From NCBI GenBank assembly GCA_964551445.1, contig CAZKCG010000001.1, positions 124,001-188,000 on the forward strand: a stretch of 64,000 bases of DNA, given 5' to 3'. A program made the translations under genes and the position numbers. This document shows, one piece after another, positions 45,308-54,213 of this stretch; position 1 is the first letter of the stretch, and the number at the start of each line of letters is the position of its first letter. This stretch comes from DAOPXV01 sp964551445 (GTDB lineage Bacteria; Muiribacteriota; UBA9980). Below the pieces are notes generated by a model. The model was not told the DNA's origin, did no database searches, and worked only from the letters and a program-made list of their open reading frames with translations.

Positions 45308-45337
45308 TTGTTTTAAATGATATTTGAAAACTATACT
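45308..45337 (+). promoter_or_regulatory. Candidate sigma-70 promoter of che genes
   Basis: TTGTTT, 18 bases, TATACT. Transcription would begin near 45344, immediately before the strong hairpin at 45349-45398 and 75 bases before the cheW start. Confidence 0.5.
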
Positions 45338-45348
45338 ATATCAATTCT

Positions 45349-45398
45349 AAAAAACAGGTTTGGAATGTAATAAAATTACATTCCCTGCCTGTTTTTTA
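45349..45398 (+). terminator. Strong intrinsic terminator or attenuator in front of cheW
   Basis: AAAAAACAGG and TGGAATGTAA pair with CCTGTTTTTT and TTACATTCC around a short loop, with a T-run at the end. It can end the kinase operon. It lies only 20 bases before the cheW ATG and 6 bases before its ribosome site, so any transcript for cheW must pass through it. Confidence 0.85.
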
Positions 45399-45417
45399 TT
45401 TATAAGGAGCGTGAGTT

Positions 45418-45948
45418 ATGTCAGAGGACAAAAAGGGGCTGAAGAACCAGCAGCTTGTCAGTTTCAGGATCGGTTACGAGGAATTCGGCATCAGCATCAT
45501 GAAGGTCCAGGAAATAATAAGGATGCAGGAGATCACGAAAATTCCGCAAATGCCTGATTTCATAGAGGGCGTTATTAATCTGCGCGGAAACGTCATACCG
45601 ATCGTCGATCTTAGAAAGCGCTTCAATCTTTTTATCACTGAAAAGACGAATGAATCGAGAATCGTAGTGGTATCGGTTTTAAATAAAGTAATGGGGATCA
45701 TTGTTGACGGCGTATCGGAGGTTTTAAGACTTACTGATGATCAGATAGAGCCGCCGCCGCAGGTTATATCCAATATCGGAAGGGAATATATAAAGGGCAT
45801 TGGAAAACTGGATAAAAGGCTTTTAATATTGCTTGAAATAGACAGGATACTCTCGTCGGAAGAACATTCATCGATAGAAATGGCCGTAGGATCGGCGGCG
45901 GACGGCCGTCATTCATTGAAAAGCGCCGGAGCCGGCGGAAATAATTAA
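45418..45948 (+). CDS. cheW: Chemotaxis coupling protein CheW
   Basis: The 176-residue protein is CheW: LVSFRIGYEEFGISIMKVQEI, IPQMPDFIEGVINLRGNVIPIVDLR and the final beta-barrel half with GIVDGVSEVL-type strands. It links receptors to CheA in the chemosensory array. A tail of about 25 Gly/Ser/Ala-rich residues is extra. TAAGGAG precedes the ATG. It is followed 48 bases later by a large chemoreceptor and then CheA, so the core of a signalling array is encoded together. Confidence 0.95.
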   Translation: MSEDKKGLKNQQLVSFRIGYEEFGISIMKVQEIIRMQEITKIPQMPDFIEGVINLRGNVIPIVDLRKRFNLFITEKTNESRIVVVSVLNKVMGIIVDGVSEVLRLTDDQIEPPPQVISNIGREYIKGIGKLDKRLLILLEIDRILSSEEHSSIEMAVGSAADGRHSLKSAGAGGNN

Positions 45949-45996
45949 TGAAAAATAGTTAGTATAAGAGAGAAATCTTAATTGGAGCGTGATCAT

Positions 45997-48900
45997 ATGG
46001 GAAATTTAAGTATCAGGGCCAAAATGATGGGCGGATTTATATTTCTTGCATTTATTGCCGGCATAGTCGGTTATGTGGGTATTACTTTTATAAAACATCT
46101 AGATGATAAGGACATATTTCTTTATGAAAAAACGACGCTGCCTTTAGGTTACCTTGCCATAGCCAACGGCGAATTTTTAGAGATCCGAGTTTATTTGCGC
46201 GACATGGTTTTTAAGGCTAAAACCCATGAAGAAAAACAGAAATACATTGATAAAATAAAAGAATCACAAGAAGGCATAAATAAGGAACTCAAGGAATATG
46301 AAAAAACTTTTCTGAGTCAGCAGGATAAAGATTATCACGCTAAACTTGTCGGCTCGTTAAAAGAATATATGACGATTGGCGATTCATGTATCGCGCTTCA
46401 GAACCAGGGCAAGGACAGCGAATCCATCGCGCTTCTTTATTCCGAAAAATGGGGCGCTCTTGGTACGGACATTGCGCAGCAATTCATTAAAATGATAGAT
46501 TTAAACGAAAAAACTGCCAAAGAAACATCTGAAGCCAACACGGCCGAAGCCAATCGCGCCGTTTTGTACATGGTATATACCATAATATGCGCCATTATAA
46601 TCGCGATAGTTCTCGGGTTCCTTTTATCAAAAAGCATATACGCCGTTATCAACTTCCTTGTAACCGAAGCTAAAAAGCTTACCGAAGCCGTTCAGAACGG
46701 AAAACTCGATATCAGAGGCGATGTTGAAGGAACCAATTTCGAATTCAGGGCTATTGTAAAAGGCGTTAACGAGATCATGGACGCCTTTATCCGCCCGCTC
46801 AATGTTACGGCCGAATATGTTGACAGAATATCCAAGGGCGATATTCCGCCGAGGATCACGGATAAATACAACGGCGATTTCAACGAGATAAAGAACAATC
46901 TGAACCAGTGTATCGACGCCATAAACGGTCTTCAGAATGATTTGACCGGAATGATCAGGGGCCAGAAGACCGGCGATATAGAATCCCGCTGCACGGCTAA
47001 AAATCTTCAGGGCGCGTATCTGGAACTGGCAAACGGCGTAAACGAATCCCTGGATACGGTTATTTCGCCGGTAGTAGAAGCTATCGAACTCATGGGCCGG
47101 TACGCCAAGGGCGACCTTGCGCAGCAGATGAGGGCGCTGCCCGGTAAACAGATCGTTCTTACCAATGGCATGAATGGTATCCGCACGAATGTTCTGGCTC
47201 TTATTTCAGACGTCAACATGCTCGCGACGGCCGCCGTCGATGGCAAACTCGCTACACGCGCGGACGCTTCGAAACATCAGGGTGATTTCAGAAAGATAGT
47301 CGAAGGCGTAAACGGTACTCTTGACGCTGTTATCGGACCATTGAACGTGGCGGCCGAATATGTTGACCGGATAGCGAAGGGCGATATTCCGCCGAGGATC
47401 ACGGATAAATATAACGGCGATTTCAACGAGATAAAGAACAATCTGAACCAGTGTATCGACGCTCTGAGCGGCCTTATAAACGAAATGAACAATATGTCTA
47501 AAAAACATGATGAAGGCGATATCGACGTAATGATAGATGCCGGTAAATTCCAGGGCGCGTATAAAGATATGGGAACGGGCATCAACGCCATGGTCGGCGG
47601 CCATATCACCGTTAAAAAGAAGGCAATGGCCTGCGTTAAGGAATTCGGCCAGGGTAATTTTGAAGCTCCGCTTGAAAAATTCCCGGGCAAGAAAGTTTTT
47701 ATAAACGAAACGATAGAACAGGTTCGCGCGAATCTGAAGGCGCTTATAGCCGATGCGAATATGCTCGCGACGGCCGCCGTCGATGGCAAACTCGCGACAC
47801 GCGCGGACGCGACGAAACATCAGGGGGATTTCAGAAAGATAGTCGAAGGCGTAAACCACACTCTCGACGCTGTTATAGGGCCGCTTAACGTTACGGCTGA
47901 ATATGTTGACCGGATAGCGAAGGGCGATATTCCGCCGAGGATCACGGATAAATACAACGGCGATTTCAACGAGATCAAAAACAACCTCAACACCTGCATC
48001 GACGCGCTTAATCTTCTCATCGTCACCGACGGCGGAACGGTATTGGAAAAGGCGGCCGAAAAGAATCTGACTGTCAGGATGACGGGCAATTATCAGGGCG
48101 TTTATAATGTTATGAAGACCAATATCAACAAGGTCATCGAAAATCTTGATGTGGCTTTTTCACAGGTATTCGACGCTACCGAGCAGGTCTCGGCCGTTTC
48201 CGGAGAAATGTCGTCCAGCGCTCAGAACGTGTCCCAGGGCGCGCAGAGTCAGGCCTCAACCGTCGAGGAAATATCGGCATCCATAGGCGAACTCACTAAA
48301 TCGACGGTCGATATAGCAGGTTCTGCCGGAAACACTAACCAGCTGGCCGAAGAGACTAAAAAGGAAGCCGGCGACGGCAGGATAGCCGTAAATAACGCCA
48401 TCGAATCGATGAAAAAGATCAGCCATTCGTCCGAACAGATAGCCGAGATCATCGGAGTGATAAGTGAAATAGCAGATCAGACCAACCTTCTGGCGTTAAA
48501 CGCCGCGATAGAAGCGGCGCGCGCGGGCGAGCACGGCCTGGGGTTCGCGGTCGTCGCGGACGAAGTGCGAAAACTGGCTGAAAGATCTTCATCCGCGGCC
48601 AAGGAAATAAAGAGCCTTATTAAGGAATCGACGCAAAAAGTGGCCGACGGTTCGGTGCTTTCTCAACAGGCTGGCGAAGCCCTGAAAAAGATCCTGGCGA
48701 GCGTTGAAAAGACGGCCGGAGCGATCGAACAGATATCGGCCGCGACGGAAGAACAGGGCTCTACCGCTAACGAGGTTTCAAAAGCGGTCGAGAATGTTGC
48801 GGCCATAACCGAACAGAACGCCAGCGCGTCCGAAGAACTCGCGGCTTCCGCCGAACAGCTCTCGTCTTCGTCCGATGTGCTTAGAAATCTCATTGAAACT

Positions 48901-49035
48901 TTCCAGATAAGCGTCAAAAGTTCGGCCGCCGTCAGAAGCGCGGCAATGGTCGTATCGGTGAAATCAAAGCCCTCGAAATCCGATAAACCCGAATCACGCG
49001 GCGGCTTTAAAAAACAGTCTATGTCGTCTAACTAA
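45997..49035 (+). CDS. Methyl-accepting chemotaxis protein with poly-HAMP repeats
   Basis: The ATG at 45997 has GGAG at 45984; the earlier TTG would overlap that site. The 1012-residue receptor has TM1 (about 11-32), a four-helix-bundle ligand domain and TM2 (about 188-212). A long chain of HAMP-like modules follows to about residue 715. A signalling domain comes next with the canonical tip EIADQTNLLALNAAIEAARAG. The HAMP section carries three copies of a block with EYVDRIxKGDIPPRITDKYN spaced by 540 bases. Such receptors pass the signal through stacked HAMP domains to CheA. No C-terminal CheR-binding pentapeptide is seen. Confidence 0.93.
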   Translation: MGNLSIRAKMMGGFIFLAFIAGIVGYVGITFIKHLDDKDIFLYEKTTLPLGYLAIANGEFLEIRVYLRDMVFKAKTHEEKQKYIDKIKESQEGINKELKEYEKTFLSQQDKDYHAKLVGSLKEYMTIGDSCIALQNQGKDSESIALLYSEKWGALGTDIAQQFIKMIDLNEKTAKETSEANTAEANRAVLYMVYTIICAIIIAIVLGFLLSKSIYAVINFLVTEAKKLTEAVQNGKLDIRGDVEGTNFEFRAIVKGVNEIMDAFIRPLNVTAEYVDRISKGDIPPRITDKYNGDFNEIKNNLNQCIDAINGLQNDLTGMIRGQKTGDIESRCTAKNLQGAYLELANGVNESLDTVISPVVEAIELMGRYAKGDLAQQMRALPGKQIVLTNGMNGIRTNVLALISDVNMLATAAVDGKLATRADASKHQGDFRKIVEGVNGTLDAVIGPLNVAAEYVDRIAKGDIPPRITDKYNGDFNEIKNNLNQCIDALSGLINEMNNMSKKHDEGDIDVMIDAGKFQGAYKDMGTGINAMVGGHITVKKKAMACVKEFGQGNFEAPLEKFPGKKVFINETIEQVRANLKALIADANMLATAAVDGKLATRADATKHQGDFRKIVEGVNHTLDAVIGPLNVTAEYVDRIAKGDIPPRITDKYNGDFNEIKNNLNTCIDALNLLIVTDGGTVLEKAAEKNLTVRMTGNYQGVYNVMKTNINKVIENLDVAFSQVFDATEQVSAVSGEMSSSAQNVSQGAQSQASTVEEISASIGELTKSTVDIAGSAGNTNQLAEETKKEAGDGRIAVNNAIESMKKISHSSEQIAEIIGVISEIADQTNLLALNAAIEAARAGEHGLGFAVVADEVRKLAERSSSAAKEIKSLIKESTQKVADGSVLSQQAGEALKKILASVEKTAGAIEQISAATEEQGSTANEVSKAVENVAAITEQNASASEELAASAEQLSSSSDVLRNLIETFQISVKSSAAVRSAAMVVSVKSKPSKSDKPESRGGFKKQSMSSN
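46801..48009 (+). repeat. Tandem ~540-bp duplications in the receptor gene
   Basis: Blocks at about 46801, 47341 and 47884 share long near-identical DNA (coding GDIPPRITDKYNGDFNEIKN). A second block (VDGKLATRADAxKHQGDFRK) recurs at about 47232 and 47775. Period 540-543 bases. High DNA identity suggests recent unequal crossing-over or ongoing conversion. Confidence 0.85.
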
Positions 49036-49080
49036 GATTGACGGGTTTATCAGAAGTTGAAACTTCGATGTAATTTTGTT

Positions 49081-49144
49081 CTTTGATGCCGGGGTTTTAA
49101 ATTCCGGATCCTAAAAAAGACGGGCTTGGGCGCCGGCATCAAAG
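49081..49144 (+). other. 12-bp perfect inverted repeat in the spacer before cheA
   Basis: CTTTGATGCCGG (49081-49092) pairs perfectly with CCGGCATCAAAG (49133-49144) around a 40-base loop. No T-run follows, so it is not a standard terminator. It could be an mRNA processing or stability element between the receptor and cheA, or an operator. Confidence 0.6.
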
Positions 49145-49189
49145 ATTCATCAAAAGTATGGTCCGAAATACAAAGAAAGGTAATTAATT

Positions 49190-52102
49190 ATGAATATGAG
49201 CGATGATCTGAAGGAGAGCAGGGATATATTTCTCACGGAGTCCGGAGATTATCTCGAACTTTTAAATTCCGAGCTTTTAAAACTTGAAAGGATAGCTGAC
49301 CGTGATATCGAGTCGGCGAGCCTTAATAATATGTTCCGCGCCGCTCACAGCATAAAAGGCATGTCCGCGATGATGGGCTATGACAAGGTTAACCGTCTTA
49401 CACATAAAATGGAAAATATCCTGGATAATATAAGGCAGGGAAATCAGAAGTTCTCCAATGAAATAGTTGAAATGCTGTTCGAATGTTTTGACCTTCTGAC
49501 CGCCCTTATAAGCGCGGTTTCGCAGAATGAAAAGGATGACGATGCCGTCGATATAGAAGGAGCTATAAGAAAAATAGAGGGACTTATAAAGGCTTCCGCG
49601 GCCGGAAAGTCCGGATCTGAAGTGAATATATCTCTTTCGATCTCAAAAGAAGTGAAAGAAAGCCTAAGGGATTTTGATGATCTCAAGTTGTTCATAGCCG
49701 GCCGTTCTCAGGAGAATGTGTTTGAAATAGTGCTGCGTTTTGATCGTGATAATTATCCCGATCATTTAAACCCGGCGGCTTTCTTCGATACGCTTAAGGA
49801 AAAAGGCGAAATTGTCCACATGACTCCGGACCCCGGATCTATATCAGATATCACGAATATTCTTCGGGAAAAGCCTGATTTTAAAATATTAGCGGTATAT
49901 CAGACCGCGGAAACTTACGAAAATGTTTCGCGCCTTTCTGACGGCGGCCTGATATCGGTGCGCGATCTGCGCGAGCCGCTTCCGGATCACTTGACCGCCG
50001 GTTGTAAAGAGGAAGATAAAATTGAACCGCCTTCTTATCTGAATGTTTTTATTGAAGAATCCTATGAAGAAATAGAAAAAATGAACGAGGCCCTTTTAGA
50101 ACTAGAAAGAAATCCTCTGGATTTTGAAAATTTAAACGCGGTAATGAGAGGGATGCACAATATTAAAAGTTCCTCCGCCTCCGTCGGGTTCGGTAATATA
50201 TCGTCGCTGGCCCATACGGTCGAAAGCCTTCTGGGAACATTTGAAAAAAGTAAGAATGCGGCGACGGGCGAGGCTATCGATTTGCTTCTCGGCTCGATAG
50301 ACGGCATAAGAAATTTTCTGGCTCTGGCGATGGAAGGCAGGGGCCATGAAATGGATTTTTCGGAAAATATAAATGTTTTCAAACAATTAATAGGTTCATA
50401 TGGCGTTTCGGACGCGAATGCTGGAAACGGCGAATTCAGATTGAATGAATATGGACCGGTCCTTTTAGACGGAGAGTTTGAACCGGTCAAAAAAGCGCAT
50501 CGCGTGGATATGGCCGTCAAAGAAACCGCTGCGGCAAAGAGCGCTCCGGATCCGTCCGCGAAAAAAAACGGAAAGAGTTCAAGTTCAAACACCGCCCCGG
50601 AGAGCGGGAACGGCGGGGATCCGCAGAACAGCCAGACATTGCGCGTCGATATGTTCAAGCTGGATAAGCTTATAAACTTAATAGGCGAGCTGGTTATCAT
50701 AAAAGCGAATTTCTTTCAGATATCAGGCCAGTTGAACAAGATCTTTTCAAATAAACAGCTTTTATATGATTTAGAAGACATGGTATTTGACCATGAGCGA
50801 AAGAAAGATGAACTGGCCAATGAATTTACCGAAATTGAAAAACTTGGAAAAAACCTGTACGGCAGGCAAATATCTCAGAAAAACGACGGCCGGCAGTCGA
50901 GATGTGAAAATAACGCCGGGGTTTCAGTGCTTTTAAGCGCGCTCGAGGCCGGCAATCAGAGCAATATGTCTTATTTTGAAGACGCCGTCACTTCGCTGAG
51001 ATCGGCGAATATCGACATGAAGGAACATTTCAGGAGTGAAAGTTATATAGCTGATTTCAATTCCGCGACCTATAAGCTGGGAAATATAATAAACAGCCTT
51101 CAAAAAGGAATAATGGAAACCCGCATGGTTCCGGCCGGAACTCTTTTCAAGCGGTTTTTGCGGGTAGTGCGCGACCTGGCGAAACAACAGAATAAAAGGG
51201 TGAATCTGCATATACACGGAGAAGAGACGGAACTCGATAAAAAGGTCATAGACGAGCTAGGAAATCCTCTCACTCATATCATCAGAAATTCCGTCGATCA
51301 CGCGATCGAATCCCGTGAAGAAAGGCTTGCCCTGAATAAATCCGAAGAAGGCAATATATATCTTAACGCCTATCATGAGGGTTCGAATATATGCATAGAT
51401 GTCACAGATGACGGGCGCGGCATAAAAAGTGAAAAGGTTCTCAAAAAAGCTGTTGAAAAGGGGCTTGTCACCGAATCGACCGCCGCCGGTCTGACCAGGC
51501 AGGAGATCATGGGCCTCATATTTATGCCGGGATTTTCGACCGCCGATAATATCACCGATATATCGGGGCGCGGCGTCGGAATGGACATCGTGAAAAAAAC
51601 GCTCGAAAATTTAAAAGGCACCGTCGCCATATCGTCCGAAGAGGACCGGGGCACTAAGATAATGATCCGACTGCCGCTTACCCTCGCCATAATTTCAGCG
51701 CTTCTGGTTAAAATATCCGACTCCATATTCACCATCCCGCTTGAATCAGTGATCGAAATAACTAAGATAGTCACGCGCGATATTCACACCGTCGAGGTAA
51801 CGAAGACTATAAAGCTTCGCGATAAGATAATATCAATTCTCGAGCTTTCGGACGCGATAGGCGTGAGCCCGAGAACAAAGGCTGAAGATCATGTCACGGT
51901 CGTTGTCGTCGCCTCGGCTGATAACGTGATCGGTATATGCGTCGATGAACTCATAGGAAAGGAAGAGGTCGTCATCAAGTCGCTTGCGGATGACTTTAAA
52001 AAGGTCGAAGGCGTCTCGGGCGCTTCGGTTTTAGGCGACGGAACCGTTTCGCTCATTCTGGATGTGCCGGCGATCGTCAGGAGGGTCCGTAACGCCAGGT
52101 GA
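49190..52102 (+). CDS. cheA: Chemotaxis histidine kinase CheA with two Hpt domains
   Basis: The 970-residue protein has an N-terminal Hpt with His53 in AAHSIKGMSA, and a second Hpt with His323 in GMHNIKSSSA. A Ser/Asn-rich linker comes near 450-480, then a dimerisation domain interrupted by about 90 inserted residues (540-630). The HATPase follows with THIIRNSVDHAIE, DDGRGI and GRGVGMDIVK, and a C-terminal CheW-like domain completes it. It phosphorylates itself from ATP under receptor control. Ordinary CheA has one Hpt and 650-700 residues. No cheY, cheB, cheR or cheD is near, so the phosphate acceptor is not evident. The neighbouring hybrid kinases carry receivers that could accept it (inference). 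Confidence 0.93.
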   Translation: MNMSDDLKESRDIFLTESGDYLELLNSELLKLERIADRDIESASLNNMFRAAHSIKGMSAMMGYDKVNRLTHKMENILDNIRQGNQKFSNEIVEMLFECFDLLTALISAVSQNEKDDDAVDIEGAIRKIEGLIKASAAGKSGSEVNISLSISKEVKESLRDFDDLKLFIAGRSQENVFEIVLRFDRDNYPDHLNPAAFFDTLKEKGEIVHMTPDPGSISDITNILREKPDFKILAVYQTAETYENVSRLSDGGLISVRDLREPLPDHLTAGCKEEDKIEPPSYLNVFIEESYEEIEKMNEALLELERNPLDFENLNAVMRGMHNIKSSSASVGFGNISSLAHTVESLLGTFEKSKNAATGEAIDLLLGSIDGIRNFLALAMEGRGHEMDFSENINVFKQLIGSYGVSDANAGNGEFRLNEYGPVLLDGEFEPVKKAHRVDMAVKETAAAKSAPDPSAKKNGKSSSSNTAPESGNGGDPQNSQTLRVDMFKLDKLINLIGELVIIKANFFQISGQLNKIFSNKQLLYDLEDMVFDHERKKDELANEFTEIEKLGKNLYGRQISQKNDGRQSRCENNAGVSVLLSALEAGNQSNMSYFEDAVTSLRSANIDMKEHFRSESYIADFNSATYKLGNIINSLQKGIMETRMVPAGTLFKRFLRVVRDLAKQQNKRVNLHIHGEETELDKKVIDELGNPLTHIIRNSVDHAIESREERLALNKSEEGNIYLNAYHEGSNICIDVTDDGRGIKSEKVLKKAVEKGLVTESTAAGLTRQEIMGLIFMPGFSTADNITDISGRGVGMDIVKKTLENLKGTVAISSEEDRGTKIMIRLPLTLAIISALLVKISDSIFTIPLESVIEITKIVTRDIHTVEVTKTIKLRDKIISILELSDAIGVSPRTKAEDHVTVVVVASADNVIGICVDELIGKEEVVIKSLADDFKKVEGVSGASVLGDGTVSLILDVPAIVRRVRNAR

Positions 52103-52221
52103 AGTTTTGAAAGCTGTTTTTCCCTGCTTTTATTGTATGATAGCCTTTTATTGAAAAGGCTTGCGATAAATTCATGATACGGTTTTATACGGGTATTTTT
52201 TTCCGGTAGTTCTTCAAAATA

Positions 52222-52482
52222 TTAACGGCCTTTGCAAAGTTCATTGATGATATTTTTCAATTGATATGCTTCATGTGAGGCCTCCGGCGGGGACACCGAG
52301 TGAAATTCGTCTTCGACGCCGCTTTCCGATACGAAGAACAAACTATAAAGTTCGGTGTTGTGATCCGGCAGGTTTATTATTTTTTTTCTCGAGTTCTCTT
52401 ATTTTTTGATGGATCTCTTCGTTGGCGGTTTTGGCGCTATTTAGTGCAGCGGTTGGCCATACCGTTTCGCATCTATATGATG
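52222..52482 (-). pseudogene. Internally deleted and frameshifted paralogue of the 55523-56194 gene
   Basis: On the minus strand the 3' end reads FHSVSPPEASHEAYQLKNII..., matching the C-terminus of the secreted coiled-coil protein at 55523-56194, and ends in TAA at 52224-52222. Upstream, VWPTAALNSAKTANEEIHQK also matches. About 150 bases between them are missing. The join lies at an A-rich stretch, where two similar ELE-K coding sites of the intact gene could have recombined, and it shifts the frame. Homology stops near 52482, so the N-terminal half is gone. The rest of the 52103-52715 spacer holds only a short hairpin (52151-52170) and the repeat at 52620. Confidence 0.85.
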
Positions 52483-52619
52483 AAAAGCCTTTTTATCTAT
52501 GTAGAAGAAGTCTATAAAACAATTATGCCGCAGAAGGGGTAGCGGAAAACCGCCGCAGGCGGGTTGCAGCGAGGGGAATGCGATCCTTCCCCTAATAAAA
52601 AGATAATTTTAAAACCAAA

Positions 52620-52647
52620 GGGATTGCTTCGCTTTGCTCGCAATGAC
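52620..52647. repeat. Short palindromic intergenic repeat (REP-like)
   Basis: ATTGC and GCAAT arms enclose a TTCG/CTCG-rich centre, within a sequence of the kind found as dispersed REP-like units in many genomes. A second palindrome with GCTCGC/GCGAGC lies at 57152-57166. Only one copy of this unit was seen in the window. Confidence 0.45.
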
Positions 52648-52715
52648 ATGTTTCCACTTTGCTCCTTGCCGCGGCTATTCGCTCAGTTTTGTTATCACTA
52701 TAAATGTAAACAACC

Positions 52716-53167
52716 ATGCAAAGACAAAACATAACTTTCGCCCGTCCGCTGTCGTTCGAGGCCTCCAATTTTCAATCGTTGATGGGGCTTATCGGCCTGT
52801 ACTTCATCTTTCTGCCTGAGCGGAAGATCAGCTATCCGTTCGGAGAATCGCGGCTGATCTATATCGGCATGAGCGAGAAAAAGACCAACAGTATCGGCAA
52901 AAGGCTCTCGGACCACATTAAAGGCGTTTCGGGAAACAAGGGACTCACCAACTATAATGAAATAGAAGGCCTGTTTTTCACATGGTTCAATTAGAAATGT
53001 ATAAAGACCACTGGAGCGGAAAGGTCGAGGACCTCGAGAATTATTTCATCGTCGATTTCGTGAATAAATTCGGGGTATATCCCATTTGCAACAATAAATC
53101 GAGCGCGCTCGGTATCAGCGGGATCGAAGGCGTCCGGTTCGAAATTAACTGGAATTATTTTGATTGA
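52716..53167 (+). pseudogene. GIY-YIG-like nuclease-family protein, split by a frameshift
   Basis: Two overlapping frames together make one protein of about 150 residues. The first (52716-52994) has GLYFIF...RLIYIGMSEKKTNSIGKRL, the GIY-YIG-like half, and stops at TAG. The second continues in the -1 frame from about 52982 with LENYFIVDFVNKFGVYPICNNKS, the usual C-terminal half. The switch falls near TTTTTC at 52975. A sequencing error, a true mutation or, less likely, recoding could explain it. No good ribosome site precedes the first ATG. Confidence 0.65.
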
Positions 53168-53276
53168 GGCGGGAATGTTGAGATTCGAGTAAAGCGGCAT
53201 GTTATGGAATTGACTTTTATTTGCGGTTGCGCTGATGTAATAAATTTATTTATCGTCATAAGTTGAGGAGAAAGAA

Positions 53277-53961
53277 ATGAAAAAAGTTATTCCGGCAACG
53301 ATCTTTTTATTACTTGTTTTTATATTGCCTGCGTTTGCGGAAGATACGATCGAGAACCTGATAAACGCGAATCAGGGCGCTGCCAGGGCCCGATCTTTAT
53401 CAGCGCCTGCGAATGAGGTTCCCATGTTCGAAGGCGTTAAAAAGACGCCGGAACAATTGAAGGCCGATCGTGAGTTCGTGGATCTTGCGGTCAAAGAAAA
53501 AGGCGGCAGAGCCGCGGCGGCTGGCCATATGATAAAAAGAGGATGGGAAGCGTGCGATGAAAATGATTTCGCGGCGGCGGCAAAGCGTTTTAACCAGGCA
53601 TGGCTTATAGATCCTGATAACGCTAAGGTTTACCACGGGTTTGGTGTCTGGGCCGGAAAACAGAATAAGATAGACGACGCGTTCAAGTATCTTTTAAAGG
53701 CGGGTGAACTTTGCGGAACCGACCCGGCGATCCTTTGTGATCTCGGTTTAGCTTACATTCTTTGCGCGCAAATGAACCAGGATAAACCCGAACAAAAAAA
53801 GAAATATCTCGCCGACGCCTGCGGCGTTTTTGAAAAAGCGAGCAAACTCGAAGGCTTATGAGGATTTTGAAAAAAGCGATTATAAAAAATATAGCGATTA
53901 CGCAAAAGAAAAACTTAAAAATTTGAAACTTAATTACAAAGATGGCAAAAAGACAGCTTGA
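53277..53961 (+). pseudogene. Secreted TPR-like protein with a one-base frameshift near its end
   Basis: After TGAGGAG and the ATG, a signal peptide (VIPATIFLLLVFILPAFA) and TPR-like helices follow (WEACDENDFAAAAKRFNQAWLIDPDN, FGVWAGKQNKIDDAFKYLLKAGE). The open frame stops at 53861 after KLEGL. Dropping one G in GAAGGCT at about 53850 extends it by about 34 residues (AYEDFEKSDYKKYSDYAKEK..) to a TGA at 53961, and that tail looks native for a TPR protein. Either the sequence has an extra G or the gene has lost its C-terminus, in which case a shortened 194-residue protein would still be made. Confidence 0.7.
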
Positions 53962-54050
53962 AATTGTCGTATGAAAAGAATATCATATAACCCTGATATA
54001 TGCTTTTGGAAGCCGTGCATAAAAGGCGCAGGAATAAATCTGTTTCATTG

Positions 54051-54203
54051 TCATTTCACATCGCTCGATTTTTCAAGAAGTTCCCTGTATCTGTTCTTTC
54101 TGGAATTATATGCCATCCCCATCGGCCAGACGGGTGAATAACCCGTAAATTCAACCGAATTGAAAATCACGCTCTGTCCAACGGCTCTTGAAGCGCTCTG
54201 ATC
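54051..54203 (-). pseudogene. 3' remnant of an unrecognised gene
   Basis: Directly downstream of the serpin, the minus strand holds an open stretch of about 50 codons without a good start (FIDQSASRAVGQSVIFNSVE..., then GYSPVWPMGMAYNSRKNRY, ending at TGA 54053-54051). It reads like the true C-terminus of a lost protein. The family is not recognised. It could also be random coding-like sequence. Confidence 0.4.
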
Positions 54204-54213
54204 GATAAAAACA

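Noticed and set aside
52300..52542. An 80-codon plus-strand frame in the 52 kb spacer
   Set aside because: It lies antisense to the pseudogene remnant at 52222-52482, whose homology to the 55523 gene explains the sequence.
52960..52985. Programmed -1 frameshifting in the GIY-YIG-like gene
   Set aside because: The local sequence is not a proper X-XXY-YYZ slippery site and no downstream stem was seen. Decay or sequence error is simpler.
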